Shown here one piece after another: positions 1 through 5,783 of a stretch of DNA of 6,881 nt. The translations under genes and the position numbers were made by a program. The DNA is taken from the NCBI GenBank assembly GCA_019247395.1, contig JAFAOZ010000335.1, positions 1 to 6,881 on the forward strand. The letters run 5' to 3'. The DNA comes from Vulcanimicrobiota bacterium (GTDB taxonomy: Bacteria; Vulcanimicrobiota; Vulcanimicrobiia; Vulcanimicrobiales; Vulcanimicrobiaceae). Below the pieces are notes generated by a model, which saw nothing but the letters and a program-made list of their open reading frames with translations, was not told the DNA's origin and made no database searches. Each line of letters opens with the position of its first letter. Position 1 is the stretch's first letter.

Positions 1-135
1 GCGAAGGGCCAAAACTCGTTTCGCGCGATTACGTCGGGTGGCAACGATCGCTACAAAGCCGCAAGAGCATGGAATCCATGCTCGGGCCTCGGCGTGCCGA
101 TTGGGACGGCGATCGAAGCGTTGCTTAGTGCGTAA
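1..135 (+). CDS. Sedolisin (S53) family serine peptidase, C-terminal fragment
   Basis: This is the last 44 codons of a gene that starts before the window, read in frame 1 to a TAA at 133-135. The tail carries the S53 signature: an ITSG segment (residues 10-13 of the fragment), then W-N-P-C-S-G-L-G-V-P-I-G (24-35) and a short closing helix. Kumamolisin-type enzymes have D-I-T near the first segment and G-P-G-W-D-P-C-T-G-L-G-S-P at the second. Family members are acid-active, usually secreted endopeptidases with a Ser-Glu-Asp triad and a C-terminal calcium site. The triad lies upstream and is not visible. The usual calcium-site residues are changed here: the first Asp is Ala, both Gly of GPGWD are Ala, and its Asp is Asn. 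Family assignment rests only on this C-terminal motif. The stop overlaps the convergent small gene by 11 bp. Confidence 0.75.
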   Translation, partial: AKGQNSFRAITSGGNDRYKAARAWNPCSGLGVPIGTAIEALLSA

Positions 136-310
136 TCATCTCCTGCGCATCGTCTTCAAAGGTCGTATGCGCGGATTTCAATTTTGCGAACGCGTGTGAA
201 AGCCGCTCTTTGTCGACCCCTGCGATTGCCGAGAGTTTGCGATGCGCCTCTTCGAGGGCGTTCCTCGATTCATGCAATACCTTTGAGACTTCCGATTTAG
301 CGTCGGCCAT
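125..310 (-). CDS. Small helical protein downstream of the cyclase regulator
   Basis: This 61-aa protein of unknown function has no signal peptide, membrane segment or cysteine. It is rich in Ala, Glu, Lys, Ser and His and looks like two amphipathic helices (about residues 3-29 and 34-58) broken at A-G-V-D-K, so a helical hairpin or coiled coil is likely. The ATG at 310 is supported by a strong Shine-Dalgarno (AAAAGGAGG, 10 nt upstream), which makes a real gene likely despite its length. It begins 26 bp after the stop of the cyclase/ATPase/TPR gene on the same strand, so the two are probably co-transcribed. A role as a partner, regulator or effector of that protein is inference from position only. 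I recognise no family. Its 3' end overlaps the convergent peptidase gene by 11 bp. Confidence 0.75.
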   Translation of the reverse strand: MADAKSEVSKVLHESRNALEEAHRKLSAIAGVDKERLSHAFAKLKSAHTTFEDDAQEMITH

Positions 311-320
311 CCGAAAGCAG

Positions 321-329
321 CCTCCTTTT
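321..329 (-). promoter_or_regulatory. Strong Shine-Dalgarno of the 61-aa gene
   Basis: On the minus strand this reads AAAAGGAGG, a near-perfect match to the anti-SD, 10 nt before the ATG at 310. It lies in the 26-bp spacer after the TAG of the cyclase gene, so the small gene can be translated on its own rather than only by coupling. It contrasts with the weak ribosome binding sites of most other genes here. Confidence 0.75.
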
Positions 330-336
330 GGCTGAT

Positions 337-3042
337 CTAGTGCGCTGTAGCCTTAGATATCGTCACGGCGATAGCTAGCGCCTGCTCCTGACTCAGTGCG
401 GCGCCGGCGGCGGTTAAACGGTCGAGCTCTATGGCTTCATATTCCTCTGCGAGAAGGCCCCAGAGGCGGTTTCGCCCACGCAACTCCGTCTGTTGGCGCA
501 CCTCGCCGCGCACGCGGTAGTGTGCGTCGGTGAAGCCGAGTAACGCGGCGGCGGGTTCGTGGCTGCCTTGCAGAGCGGCGAGTAACGCATGGTGATCCAG
601 CACATTGACGAGCCAGCGACCCGAGCGATCACGCATGCCGAGCGCTTCACGCAACCATTTGCCGGCGTCATGGAGGTCGTTTGCGGCGAGCGCATAGGCC
701 GCAAGATTTACCGTCGCCAAAACCAGATAAGGCGAACGTAGAATCGCATACGTTTCGCGAGCGCGCGCTGCGGTCTGTCGCGCCGGCTCGATGCTTCCGA
801 CGAGATATTCCAAATCGGCCAAATTGAGCAAAACGCCGGCATGAGCTTCGCTCCCCGGTCGCTCGGAACTAGCTACCTCGAGAAAACGCCGGCGCGCCGA
901 TTCCATATTGCCCCGATGAGCGTCGACCGCGGCCCACGTGCGCGTCACGGTGTTTCGCGTTATGCGTGCCAATGTTTCCGAGTTTTCGTACGCTTCGACA
1001 AAGGCTGCATCGGCCGCATCGTACTCGCCGGCCGATGAATAGCTGGCTCCGAGATTTTTCAGCGCGCCGGCGATCTCGTCGGCGTCACCGCTCTGCTTTG
1101 CAATCTCGACTGCTCGTTGTGCGGTCGCCATGCGATCGGCGAGCGGGCGTCCGGCCAGCCACGCCAAGACGATGGCGTGCCGGAGGATTCGGGCGTGTGC
1201 GGTTGCGCTCGGCATCGCGTCGCTTTCGCGCGCGGCTTGCTCGTACCAGCCCAAGGCTTCTTGCGGGGCCGTCAAAATTTCCGGCCACTCGAGATTGGCG
1301 AGCAAAGTGATGGCCGTTGCGGGATCGTGCCGCTCATCCAGTGCCCAATCGATCATAGCGCGAATGTTATCGAGTTCCCGAACGGCACGGCCTTTCCAGC
1401 GTTCGTCCTCCAGTTCGTCAACGAGAGGCGCCAGCGCGGCCGCCCACTGCGCATAATAACGCGCGTGCCGGCCGGCGGCATCCTGTTCCTCGCCGGCGTC
1501 GCGCAACCGCTCAAGCCCATACTCTCGAATCGACTGCAGCAAGCGATAGCGCTGCTCGTCGCCGGCCGGTTCGGCGAGAACGAGCGATTTATCAACGAGC
1601 GCCGTGAGTAAATCCAGCACGTCGAACTCATCCATTGCGCCGGGCACGCTACCGACCGCGGTTGCGGCAGCGACATCGAAGGTCCCCGCGAAGATCGCGA
1701 GCCGCCGAAAGAGCGCACGTTCGCGTTCGTCAAGAAGATCGTAGCTCCAGTCAATGGTCGCGCGCAGCGCTTGGCGGCGCGGAAGCGCGCTCTTGTCGCC
1801 GCCCGTGAGCACGCGAAAACGCTCGTCGAGGCGTTGCGCAATCTGCATAGGAGAAAGCACGCGTACGCGGGCGGCCGCGAGCTCGATCGCGAGCGGCATT
1901 CCGTCCAAGCGCGTGACGATCGCCCTCACTGCTTCCGAATTGCCGGCTAACGCAAAGCGCGGATCGGCCGCGCGTGCGCGGTCTGCAAAGAGCGCAACGG
2001 AGGCCTCTTCGTCGAGCGAGGGTAGGCGCAGTACGTGCTCGCCGGCAACGTTGAGTGGCTCGCGGCTCGTGGCGATAATTCTTAAGTGTGGGCAACGGCG
2101 CAGCAGTTCGACCGTCACACCGCGCGCTTCGTCGATGACGTGCTCGCAGTTGTCCTGAATAAGCAGCAGGCGCCGGGCCTCCAAAAACTCGATGACCGTT
2201 TCGAGCAGCGGACGGCTCGGCACGGGACGCACGCGCAGCGTTGCCGCAATCGCACCGGTAACGAGCGACGCGTCGGTCAGCGGCGCGAGGTCGGTCAGCC
2301 AGACGCCGTCGCCAAAGGTCTCCAATAAATCGGCGCCGGCCTGCAGCGCACAGCGCGTCTTGCCGACGCCGCCCGGTCCCGCCACCGTCAGCAACGGCCC
2401 GCGCTGCAGCAGTGCTTCGATCTCCGCGACTTGCTCGTCACGTCCGACGAACGAGGTGAGCTGTATCGGCAGATTGTTCGGCAAAGCATCGAGCGAACGT
2501 AACGCCGGAAACGAATCGGCGAGCTGCGGCGCATGGACTTGAAAGACGTGCTCTGCTCGCGACAAATCTTTGAGCCCGTGTAAGCCGAGATCGCGCAGCG
2601 CGAGTTCGGGCGGAAGTGCGTCGCGCACAAGGTCGGCCGTCGTATTTGAGAGCAGCACCTGACCGCCGTGACCAATTGCGAGAAGCCGGGCGACGCGATT
2701 GACGGCCGGCCCAAGGTAATCGCCCCCGCGCTCTGCCGCATCGCCGGTGTGCAGCGCCATGCGCACGCGTAAGCCGTCGACGCTCGAAAAATCGGCTCCG
2801 GCGAGGGCTCGCTGTGCGTGCACGGCTGCGGCCAGCGCGTCGGGTGCAGTCGCGAATGCCGCGCAGAACGCGTCGCCGATCACTTTAAAGACGTAACCGC
2901 CGTGCGCTTCGATCGACTCGCGCATCATTTCGTCGTGGCGCTGCAGCGATTGGGACATTGCGACGCTATCGCGCTCCCAACGCTTCGTGCTGCCCTCGAT
3001 ATCCGAGAACAGAAACGTCACCGTACCTGACGGGCGGCTCAT
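337..3042 (-). CDS. Class III adenylyl cyclase / STAND (NB-ARC-like) ATPase / TPR regulator
   Basis: This 901-aa cytoplasmic signalling protein has three parts. Residues 6-170 are a class III cyclase domain, opening with F-S-D-I-E-G-S-T. All usual catalytic positions are visible: metal-binding Asp14 and Asp57 (VIGDAF), adenine-selecting Lys53 and Asp108 (GDYLG), and transition-state Asn115 and Arg119. ATP cyclisation to cAMP is therefore plausible. Residues 195-520 are a STAND/AfsR-like ATPase: Walker A GPGGVGKT (222-229), Walker B LLLIQDNCEH with Asp297 (292-301), sensor ATSRE (324-328), GMPLAIELAA (381-390), then a winged-helix-like segment (about 426-490). Residues 525-900 are helical TPR-type repeats, clearest at 658-689 and 737-767. 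No DNA-binding output domain is evident. Proteins of this architecture are thought to sense a ligand through the repeats, but the ligand is unknown. The ATG at 3042 directly precedes the cyclase fold; its ribosome binding site is weak. Confidence 0.92.
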   Translation of the reverse strand: MSRPSGTVTFLFSDIEGSTKRWERDSVAMSQSLQRHDEMMRESIEAHGGYVFKVIGDAFCAAFATAPDALAAAVHAQRALAGADFSSVDGLRVRMALHTGDAAERGGDYLGPAVNRVARLLAIGHGGQVLLSNTTADLVRDALPPELALRDLGLHGLKDLSRAEHVFQVHAPQLADSFPALRSLDALPNNLPIQLTSFVGRDEQVAEIEALLQRGPLLTVAGPGGVGKTRCALQAGADLLETFGDGVWLTDLAPLTDASLVTGAIAATLRVRPVPSRPLLETVIEFLEARRLLLIQDNCEHVIDEARGVTVELLRRCPHLRIIATSREPLNVAGEHVLRLPSLDEEASVALFADRARAADPRFALAGNSEAVRAIVTRLDGMPLAIELAAARVRVLSPMQIAQRLDERFRVLTGGDKSALPRRQALRATIDWSYDLLDERERALFRRLAIFAGTFDVAAATAVGSVPGAMDEFDVLDLLTALVDKSLVLAEPAGDEQRYRLLQSIREYGLERLRDAGEEQDAAGRHARYYAQWAAALAPLVDELEDERWKGRAVRELDNIRAMIDWALDERHDPATAITLLANLEWPEILTAPQEALGWYEQAARESDAMPSATAHARILRHAIVLAWLAGRPLADRMATAQRAVEIAKQSGDADEIAGALKNLGASYSSAGEYDAADAAFVEAYENSETLARITRNTVTRTWAAVDAHRGNMESARRRFLEVASSERPGSEAHAGVLLNLADLEYLVGSIEPARQTAARARETYAILRSPYLVLATVNLAAYALAANDLHDAGKWLREALGMRDRSGRWLVNVLDHHALLAALQGSHEPAAALLGFTDAHYRVRGEVRQQTELRGRNRLWGLLAEEYEAIELDRLTAAGAALSQEQALAIAVTISKATAH

Positions 3043-3120
3043 ACAGCCGCTATTCGAGAGGATGCGGCGGTGTCCGTCTGCACGCTTGAGCCGTGTTGCG
3101 GCTTCTGCTAAAGTTCAAGG

Positions 3121-3249
3121 ATGAAGCGGCGTAAGACCCGGTTGGCGACGGTGCTCAAAATCTTTCGTGGCGCTCCAAAAATTAATTACAAGCGATTCCG
3201 CGCGGATCTTGATGCCGTGGCTGACCCCGACCCGCGCCCGCGCGGCTGA
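3121..3249 (+). CDS. Possible 42-aa basic protein (doubtful)
   Basis: The ORF has an ATG at 3121, a TGA at 3247-3249 and an in-frame TAA upstream at 3109-3111. The product starts M-K-R-R-K-T-R-L, is strongly basic in its first 27 residues, and ends with an acidic then Pro/Arg-rich tail (ADPDPRPRG). It has no hydrophobic segment. The only purine-rich stretch (AAGG) touches the ATG, so there is no properly spaced Shine-Dalgarno. It could be a small nucleic-acid-binding or antitoxin-like peptide, the remnant of a longer gene, or chance. It is divergent from the cyclase and is followed 24 bp later by the palindrome at 3274. Confidence 0.3.
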   Translation: MKRRKTRLATVLKIFRGAPKINYKRFRADLDAVADPDPRPRG

Positions 3250-3273
3250 TAATCGTGGCCAGTCGTTTAAGCG

Positions 3274-3328
3274 CCGTGTCGCCCTTCGACAGGCTCAGGG
3301 TGACACGGGATTCAGAGTGACACGGGAG
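3274..3328. repeat. REP-like palindrome with 17-bp tandem duplication
   Basis: CCGTGTCGCCCT (3274-3285) pairs with AGGGTGACACGG (3297-3308) around an 11-nt loop. As plus-strand RNA this is a 12-bp stem with one G-U wobble; on the other strand that position is a C-A mismatch. The core CCCTTCGACAGGCTCAGGG resembles a dispersed repeat I recall from intergenic DNA of many environmental bacteria. The right arm is then tandemly duplicated: units 3295-3311 and 3312-3328 match at 15 of 17 positions. The element starts 24 bp after the 42-codon ORF and its stem lies 22 bp beyond the barrel gene's stop, so it could limit transcription from either side. There is no T-run for a classical intrinsic terminator. 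Confidence 0.7.
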
Positions 3329-3330
3329 CG

Positions 3331-4110
3331 CTAGGGCGGGAATTCGTGCTGGAGCGTAATGCGGAAGCTCGAATACGCGGCCGGCGCCGGTCGGCCGACG
3401 CCACGGTACAGATACGTGCCTTCGACGCCGACGAAGCGAAAGTCGAATACCGGCGATAACGGAACGAGAAAGCCCGCATATGCTTCAACGTAGTTGTTGC
3501 TGTAATCGCGGTGCGAATCGAATCCGAGATCGCCACCAATCATCGGGCGCAGCCACGGCGTCACGCTCGCATCGTAGTAGGCTTGCGTTTCAGCAACGAC
3601 GTTGCCTTGGAACCGCGAGTAGTCGGCGATTTGAGCCTCAACTTCCGCGTGCGGGTATGCGTTGCCGTAGGAGGCGCCGTAATCGCGCGCGTAGTCAAAT
3701 CCGTAGCGCGTCTCGGGATAGCTGAACTGCCCGCGCAATCCGAAGCTATAACCGGCCTGCGCGAAGAGCTCGCCGTATTCGTATACGCCGAAGGGATAGC
3801 GAACGCCGACCGACGGGATGATCGCGTTTTCATTATAGATTTCAGAAAGCCCCGGCACGCCCGAGCGCGTGTCGTACCCGACGATCAGATCGGCGTACGG
3901 AACGATCGTTCCGTACACCACCAGATCCCGACGCGCTTCTGCGTTGACGAGCACGTCGGCGAATTGCGAGTCGTACGCGAGGCTCGCCTCGACGTCCCAC
4001 AACGGTGTCGGCTTCGGGGACGGTGCGCCAGACGGCGTCGGTGTCGCGTAAGGCCTGGGCGTGTGGCGCGGCGCGGCAGCATAAAATCCGGGCGGCGGCG
4101 CGTACGGCAT
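3331..4110 (-). CDS. Tyr-rich beta-barrel-like envelope protein without a signal peptide
   Basis: The 259-aa product has a Pro/Thr/Ser-rich linker (residues 1-36, e.g. ATPTPSGAPSPKPTP). Residues 38-257 are rich in alternating polar/hydrophobic beta strands with many Tyr (27 in total), Gly and Phe, no Cys, and a final strand S-F-R-I-T-L-Q-H-E-F followed by two Pro. This pattern is typical of outer-membrane beta-barrels of diderm bacteria, but I recognise no specific family. Such proteins need a Sec signal, and none is present: the first residues are M-P-Y-A-P-P-P-G. The start cannot move upstream, because seven codons before the ATG lies an in-frame TAG that is the stop of the preceding LolA-like gene. 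There is no good Shine-Dalgarno. Either the 5' end was lost, the protein is made by TAG readthrough, or a base error hides the true start. Confidence 0.75.
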   Translation of the reverse strand: MPYAPPPGFYAAAPRHTPRPYATPTPSGAPSPKPTPLWDVEASLAYDSQFADVLVNAEARRDLVVYGTIVPYADLIVGYDTRSGVPGLSEIYNENAIIPSVGVRYPFGVYEYGELFAQAGYSFGLRGQFSYPETRYGFDYARDYGASYGNAYPHAEVEAQIADYSRFQGNVVAETQAYYDASVTPWLRPMIGGDLGFDSHRDYSNNYVEAYAGFLVPLSPVFDFRFVGVEGTYLYRGVGRPAPAAYSSFRITLQHEFPP

Positions 4111-4128
4111 TTTACGTGCTTGCGCTGG

Positions 4129-4716
4129 CTAGTGCGGAGAAGCGAAAACGGACGGCGAGACGGTGGCGTTGGGCTGATAGTTGCTGAACGTCACCGTTCC
4201 ATCGACGCTGTATCCGGGGAAACGGGCGCCAATTGTCGCTTGAGCCGGCAGCCGGTACGTTCCGACGGTTTCGTACGTTTGCGCCCACGTTAGACTGCCG
4301 CCGTTCGTGTAGTTCCATTGCGCCGTGCTCACGAGCGCCGATTGATCGTTGATCGTCACTACGACGCTCTTTACGCGGCTGCCGGTCTTCTTCGGAACGA
4401 GTGAATACTTCGATACCGTGCCGTCGTCGGTCATCGGCGTGATGTCGTACTGCTGCGTCGCTTGTTCGTAGGTCGGCGTCGTCGAGACGAGATCGCGGAA
4501 TTTGGAGAGGGCGTTTGGAACGTTCTGAAACTCGATCTTGCGATTCGGCCGCAGATAGTAAACGCTGCCGTTGAAGGTCTTATGAACCGGGATCACGGCG
4601 TGGATCGTGGCCGAGAGCTGCGCCGAGGCGGTGTAGGAGTTCAGCGTCGGATTCGGGTTTGTGGCGCGCTGGAGCAGCGAAAGCGAGGCCGTCGCAACGG
4701 CGATGACGGTGATCAT
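4129..4716 (-). CDS. Exported LolA-like (outer-membrane lipoprotein-sorting fold) protein
   Basis: The 195-aa product starts with a short hydrophobic segment (I-T-V-I-A-V-A-T-A-S-L-S-L-L, residues 2-15) that is probably a signal or anchor, though it lacks the usual Lys/Arg before the core. The rest is a beta-rich domain: VYYLRPNRKIEFQNV (52-66), YSLVPKK (104-110), VKSVVVTIND (114-123), AQWNYTNGGS (132-141), YRLPAQATIGARFPGY (153-168) and TVTFSNYQPN (173-182). This strand pattern is typical of LolA-like proteins, which bind lipid or lipoprotein acyl chains in the periplasm. The assignment rests on pattern, not alignment. The start is fixed, because the Uma2 stop TAA lies in frame just before it (TAA-GCC-ATG); the 3-bp spacing suggests translational coupling. 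Its TAG stop is in frame with the downstream barrel gene. Confidence 0.8.
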   Translation of the reverse strand: MITVIAVATASLSLLQRATNPNPTLNSYTASAQLSATIHAVIPVHKTFNGSVYYLRPNRKIEFQNVPNALSKFRDLVSTTPTYEQATQQYDITPMTDDGTVSKYSLVPKKTGSRVKSVVVTINDQSALVSTAQWNYTNGGSLTWAQTYETVGTYRLPAQATIGARFPGYSVDGTVTFSNYQPNATVSPSVFASPH

Positions 4717-4719
4717 GGC

Positions 4720-5259
4720 TTAGCGCATTCGCTGCAGGACGGCAAACAACTCCGCGACCGAATAGGCGAAGCCGGGCAGTGCGGCGTGTTGGATCGTGTC
4801 GCTCTCATCCAAGCGGGTCGTCACGGTAGCGTCGTGCAGCTCGACGATGCGCCGCTGCGGATCGACGACGATGACCAGCGAGGAGCCGGCGCGCAAGTAG
4901 ACGCCGATTTTGTCGTCGAGATCGATGCGGCGATCGTCAGGCGAGAGAATTTCTACGGCGACGTCGGGCGCAAGCGGCGGAATTTGCAACTGCTCATCGG
5001 TGAGGTCACGTAACCGCGCGTTGGAAACATAAGAAACATCTGGTACCAGTGGGCGTCGAACCTCACCCGGCGGCGCGATGCGAAAGCGCCACTCTGGCCC
5101 AACCTCGCCGCGGCCATGCGCCCAGCGATTGAGCTCAATCACAAGGGCGCCTTGGAGCCGGGAGTGATCGCGTTGCGGACTCACCTTTTGGAGCGGCCGC
5201 CCGCGCACCCACTCGGTTTCGGGCTTGGTTTCGGGGAGGACGATTTCGTGTATCGCCAT
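4720..5259 (-). CDS. Uma2 family (DUF820) PD-(D/E)XK endonuclease-fold protein
   Basis: This 179-aa protein has the restriction-endonuclease-like fold of the Uma2 family, which is abundant in cyanobacteria and several environmental phyla and whose biological role is largely unsettled. Visible signature residues are the P-D-V-S-Y-V segment (Asp74), V-A-V-E-I-L-S-P (Glu103) and D-L-D-D-K-I-G-V-Y-L with Lys117, followed by the usual V-I-V-V-D-P strand (about 129-134). The putative metal-binding Asp/Glu/Lys set is therefore intact. I start at the ATG at 5259 (M-A-I-H-E-I-V-L-P), which gives a normal family length. The frame stays open upstream to an ATG at 5325, which would add 22 residues unlike family N-termini. 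It is the first gene of a minus-strand unit with the LolA-like and barrel genes and is divergent from the secreted Cys protein. Confidence 0.88.
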   Translation of the reverse strand: MAIHEIVLPETKPETEWVRGRPLQKVSPQRDHSRLQGALVIELNRWAHGRGEVGPEWRFRIAPPGEVRRPLVPDVSYVSNARLRDLTDEQLQIPPLAPDVAVEILSPDDRRIDLDDKIGVYLRAGSSLVIVVDPQRRIVELHDATVTTRLDESDTIQHAALPGFAYSVAELFAVLQRMR

Positions 5260-5372
5260 GGCTTCACGCCATGCTATCACGCACGAATAAAACAACGCTA
5301 GAGGTTGGACGGCGCGACGAAGCAAAGAGGTACTCGCTAGCTACCTTTTCGCTCAGGAGGCCTCCTTAAACT
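5260..5372. promoter_or_regulatory. Divergent intergenic region (Uma2 unit and secreted protein)
   Basis: These 113 bp separate two divergently transcribed genes and should hold both promoters. On the plus strand a TTGGAC (5305-5310) resembles a -35 box, but no good -10 hexamer sits 16-18 bp downstream (TACTCG is 20 bp away). On the minus strand TAGCAT near the Uma2 start lacks a correctly spaced -35. I assign the function by position, not by motif. Confidence 0.4.
5355..5366 (+). promoter_or_regulatory. Shine-Dalgarno embedded in a perfect 12-bp palindrome
   Basis: AGGAGGCCTCCT is a perfect palindrome whose first half is a full-strength Shine-Dalgarno (AGGAGG) for the secreted protein. The spacing to the ATG at 5373 is long, 12 nt. 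The second half can pair with the Shine-Dalgarno in the same transcript (a short AGG/CCT stem) or between two transcripts. Confidence 0.55.
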
Positions 5373-5783
5373 ATGCGCTTTTATACTTTCGCCACGGCGT
5401 GCGCGCTGCTCGCGCTCTCGGCACCCGTGACCGCATCGGCCGCTTCGTGGAGCCCGGCCACCGCAACGATGGTAACCTCGGGCGTCACGAGCAAATCCAC
5501 GTTTGTGGTTCAGGCGTACGTGACGCTGCCGACGCAGTGCGATTCCGCTCGAATCCGAACGTTGGGCATCACGTCGCAGCTGCACCGCTCGTTTATCGTC
5601 GAGCAGATGCCGCCGTCGGGCGCCTGCGCCGGCAAAACGATGTACAAATGCAGCGTCGTGAGCCCCACCTTCAATTTGCCGATGCAACATAAGTTTGAAG
5701 TAGAATCGAAAGGCAAGACGTGGGAAGTCGAGCTCGGCATGCATGCGCCGCAGCCGATGGAACCGATGTGTAAGAAGGGCTAA
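5373..5783 (+). CDS. Secreted four-cysteine protein of unknown function
   Basis: The 136-aa product has a clear Sec signal peptide: Arg2, a hydrophobic core about residues 5-18, and an A-S-A cleavage site with predicted cut after Ala23. The mature part of about 113 residues has four cysteines (56, 85, 93, 133), enough for two disulfides, and no further membrane segment. It is beta-leaning in the middle (STFVVQAYVTL, 42-52; HKFEVESKGKTWEVELGM, 106-123). I recognise no family. Periplasmic or extracellular location is inferred. The start is supported by an AGGAGG and by the signal peptide beginning right at the ATG. Its TAA overlaps the TAG of the convergent lipocalin-like gene in the four bases CTAA. 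Confidence 0.82.
   Translation: MRFYTFATACALLALSAPVTASAASWSPATATMVTSGVTSKSTFVVQAYVTLPTQCDSARIRTLGITSQLHRSFIVEQMPPSGACAGKTMYKCSVVSPTFNLPMQHKFEVESKGKTWEVELGMHAPQPMEPMCKKG

Larger units (their letters stand above)
3043..3330. other. Intergenic region between two minus-strand units
   Basis: This 288-bp gap between the cyclase start and the barrel gene stop holds a possible 42-codon plus-strand ORF (3121-3249) and a REP-like palindrome with a tandem duplication (3274-3328). It must contain the cyclase promoter. The minus-strand leader has a TTGAAC at 3118-3113 but no acceptable -10 box at 16-18 bp, so I assign no promoter. A small hairpin, AGCCG-TGTTG-CGGCT, lies at 3089-3103 in the cyclase leader and has no clear role. 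Confidence 0.6.

Noticed and set aside
1117..1611. Plus-strand open frames (up to 164 codons) inside the cyclase gene
   Set aside because: They are antisense to a protein with clear domains and give low-complexity Arg/Gly-rich products.
3089..3103. Small hairpin AGCCG-TGTTG-CGGCT in the cyclase leader
   Set aside because: Only five base pairs, no T-run and no partner motif; easily chance in GC-rich DNA.
3511..4293. A 260-codon plus-strand open frame opposite the barrel and LolA-like genes
   Set aside because: The product is Arg/Val-rich with no fold-like pattern, and the opposite strand encodes convincing proteins; it is an antisense frame in GC-rich DNA.
5260..5325. Longer Uma2 start at 5325
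   Set aside because: It adds 22 residues unlike family N-termini and uses up most of the divergent promoter space.
5305..5336. TTGGAC...TACTCG as a sigma70-type promoter
   Set aside because: The 20-bp spacing and poor -10 box make it unconvincing.
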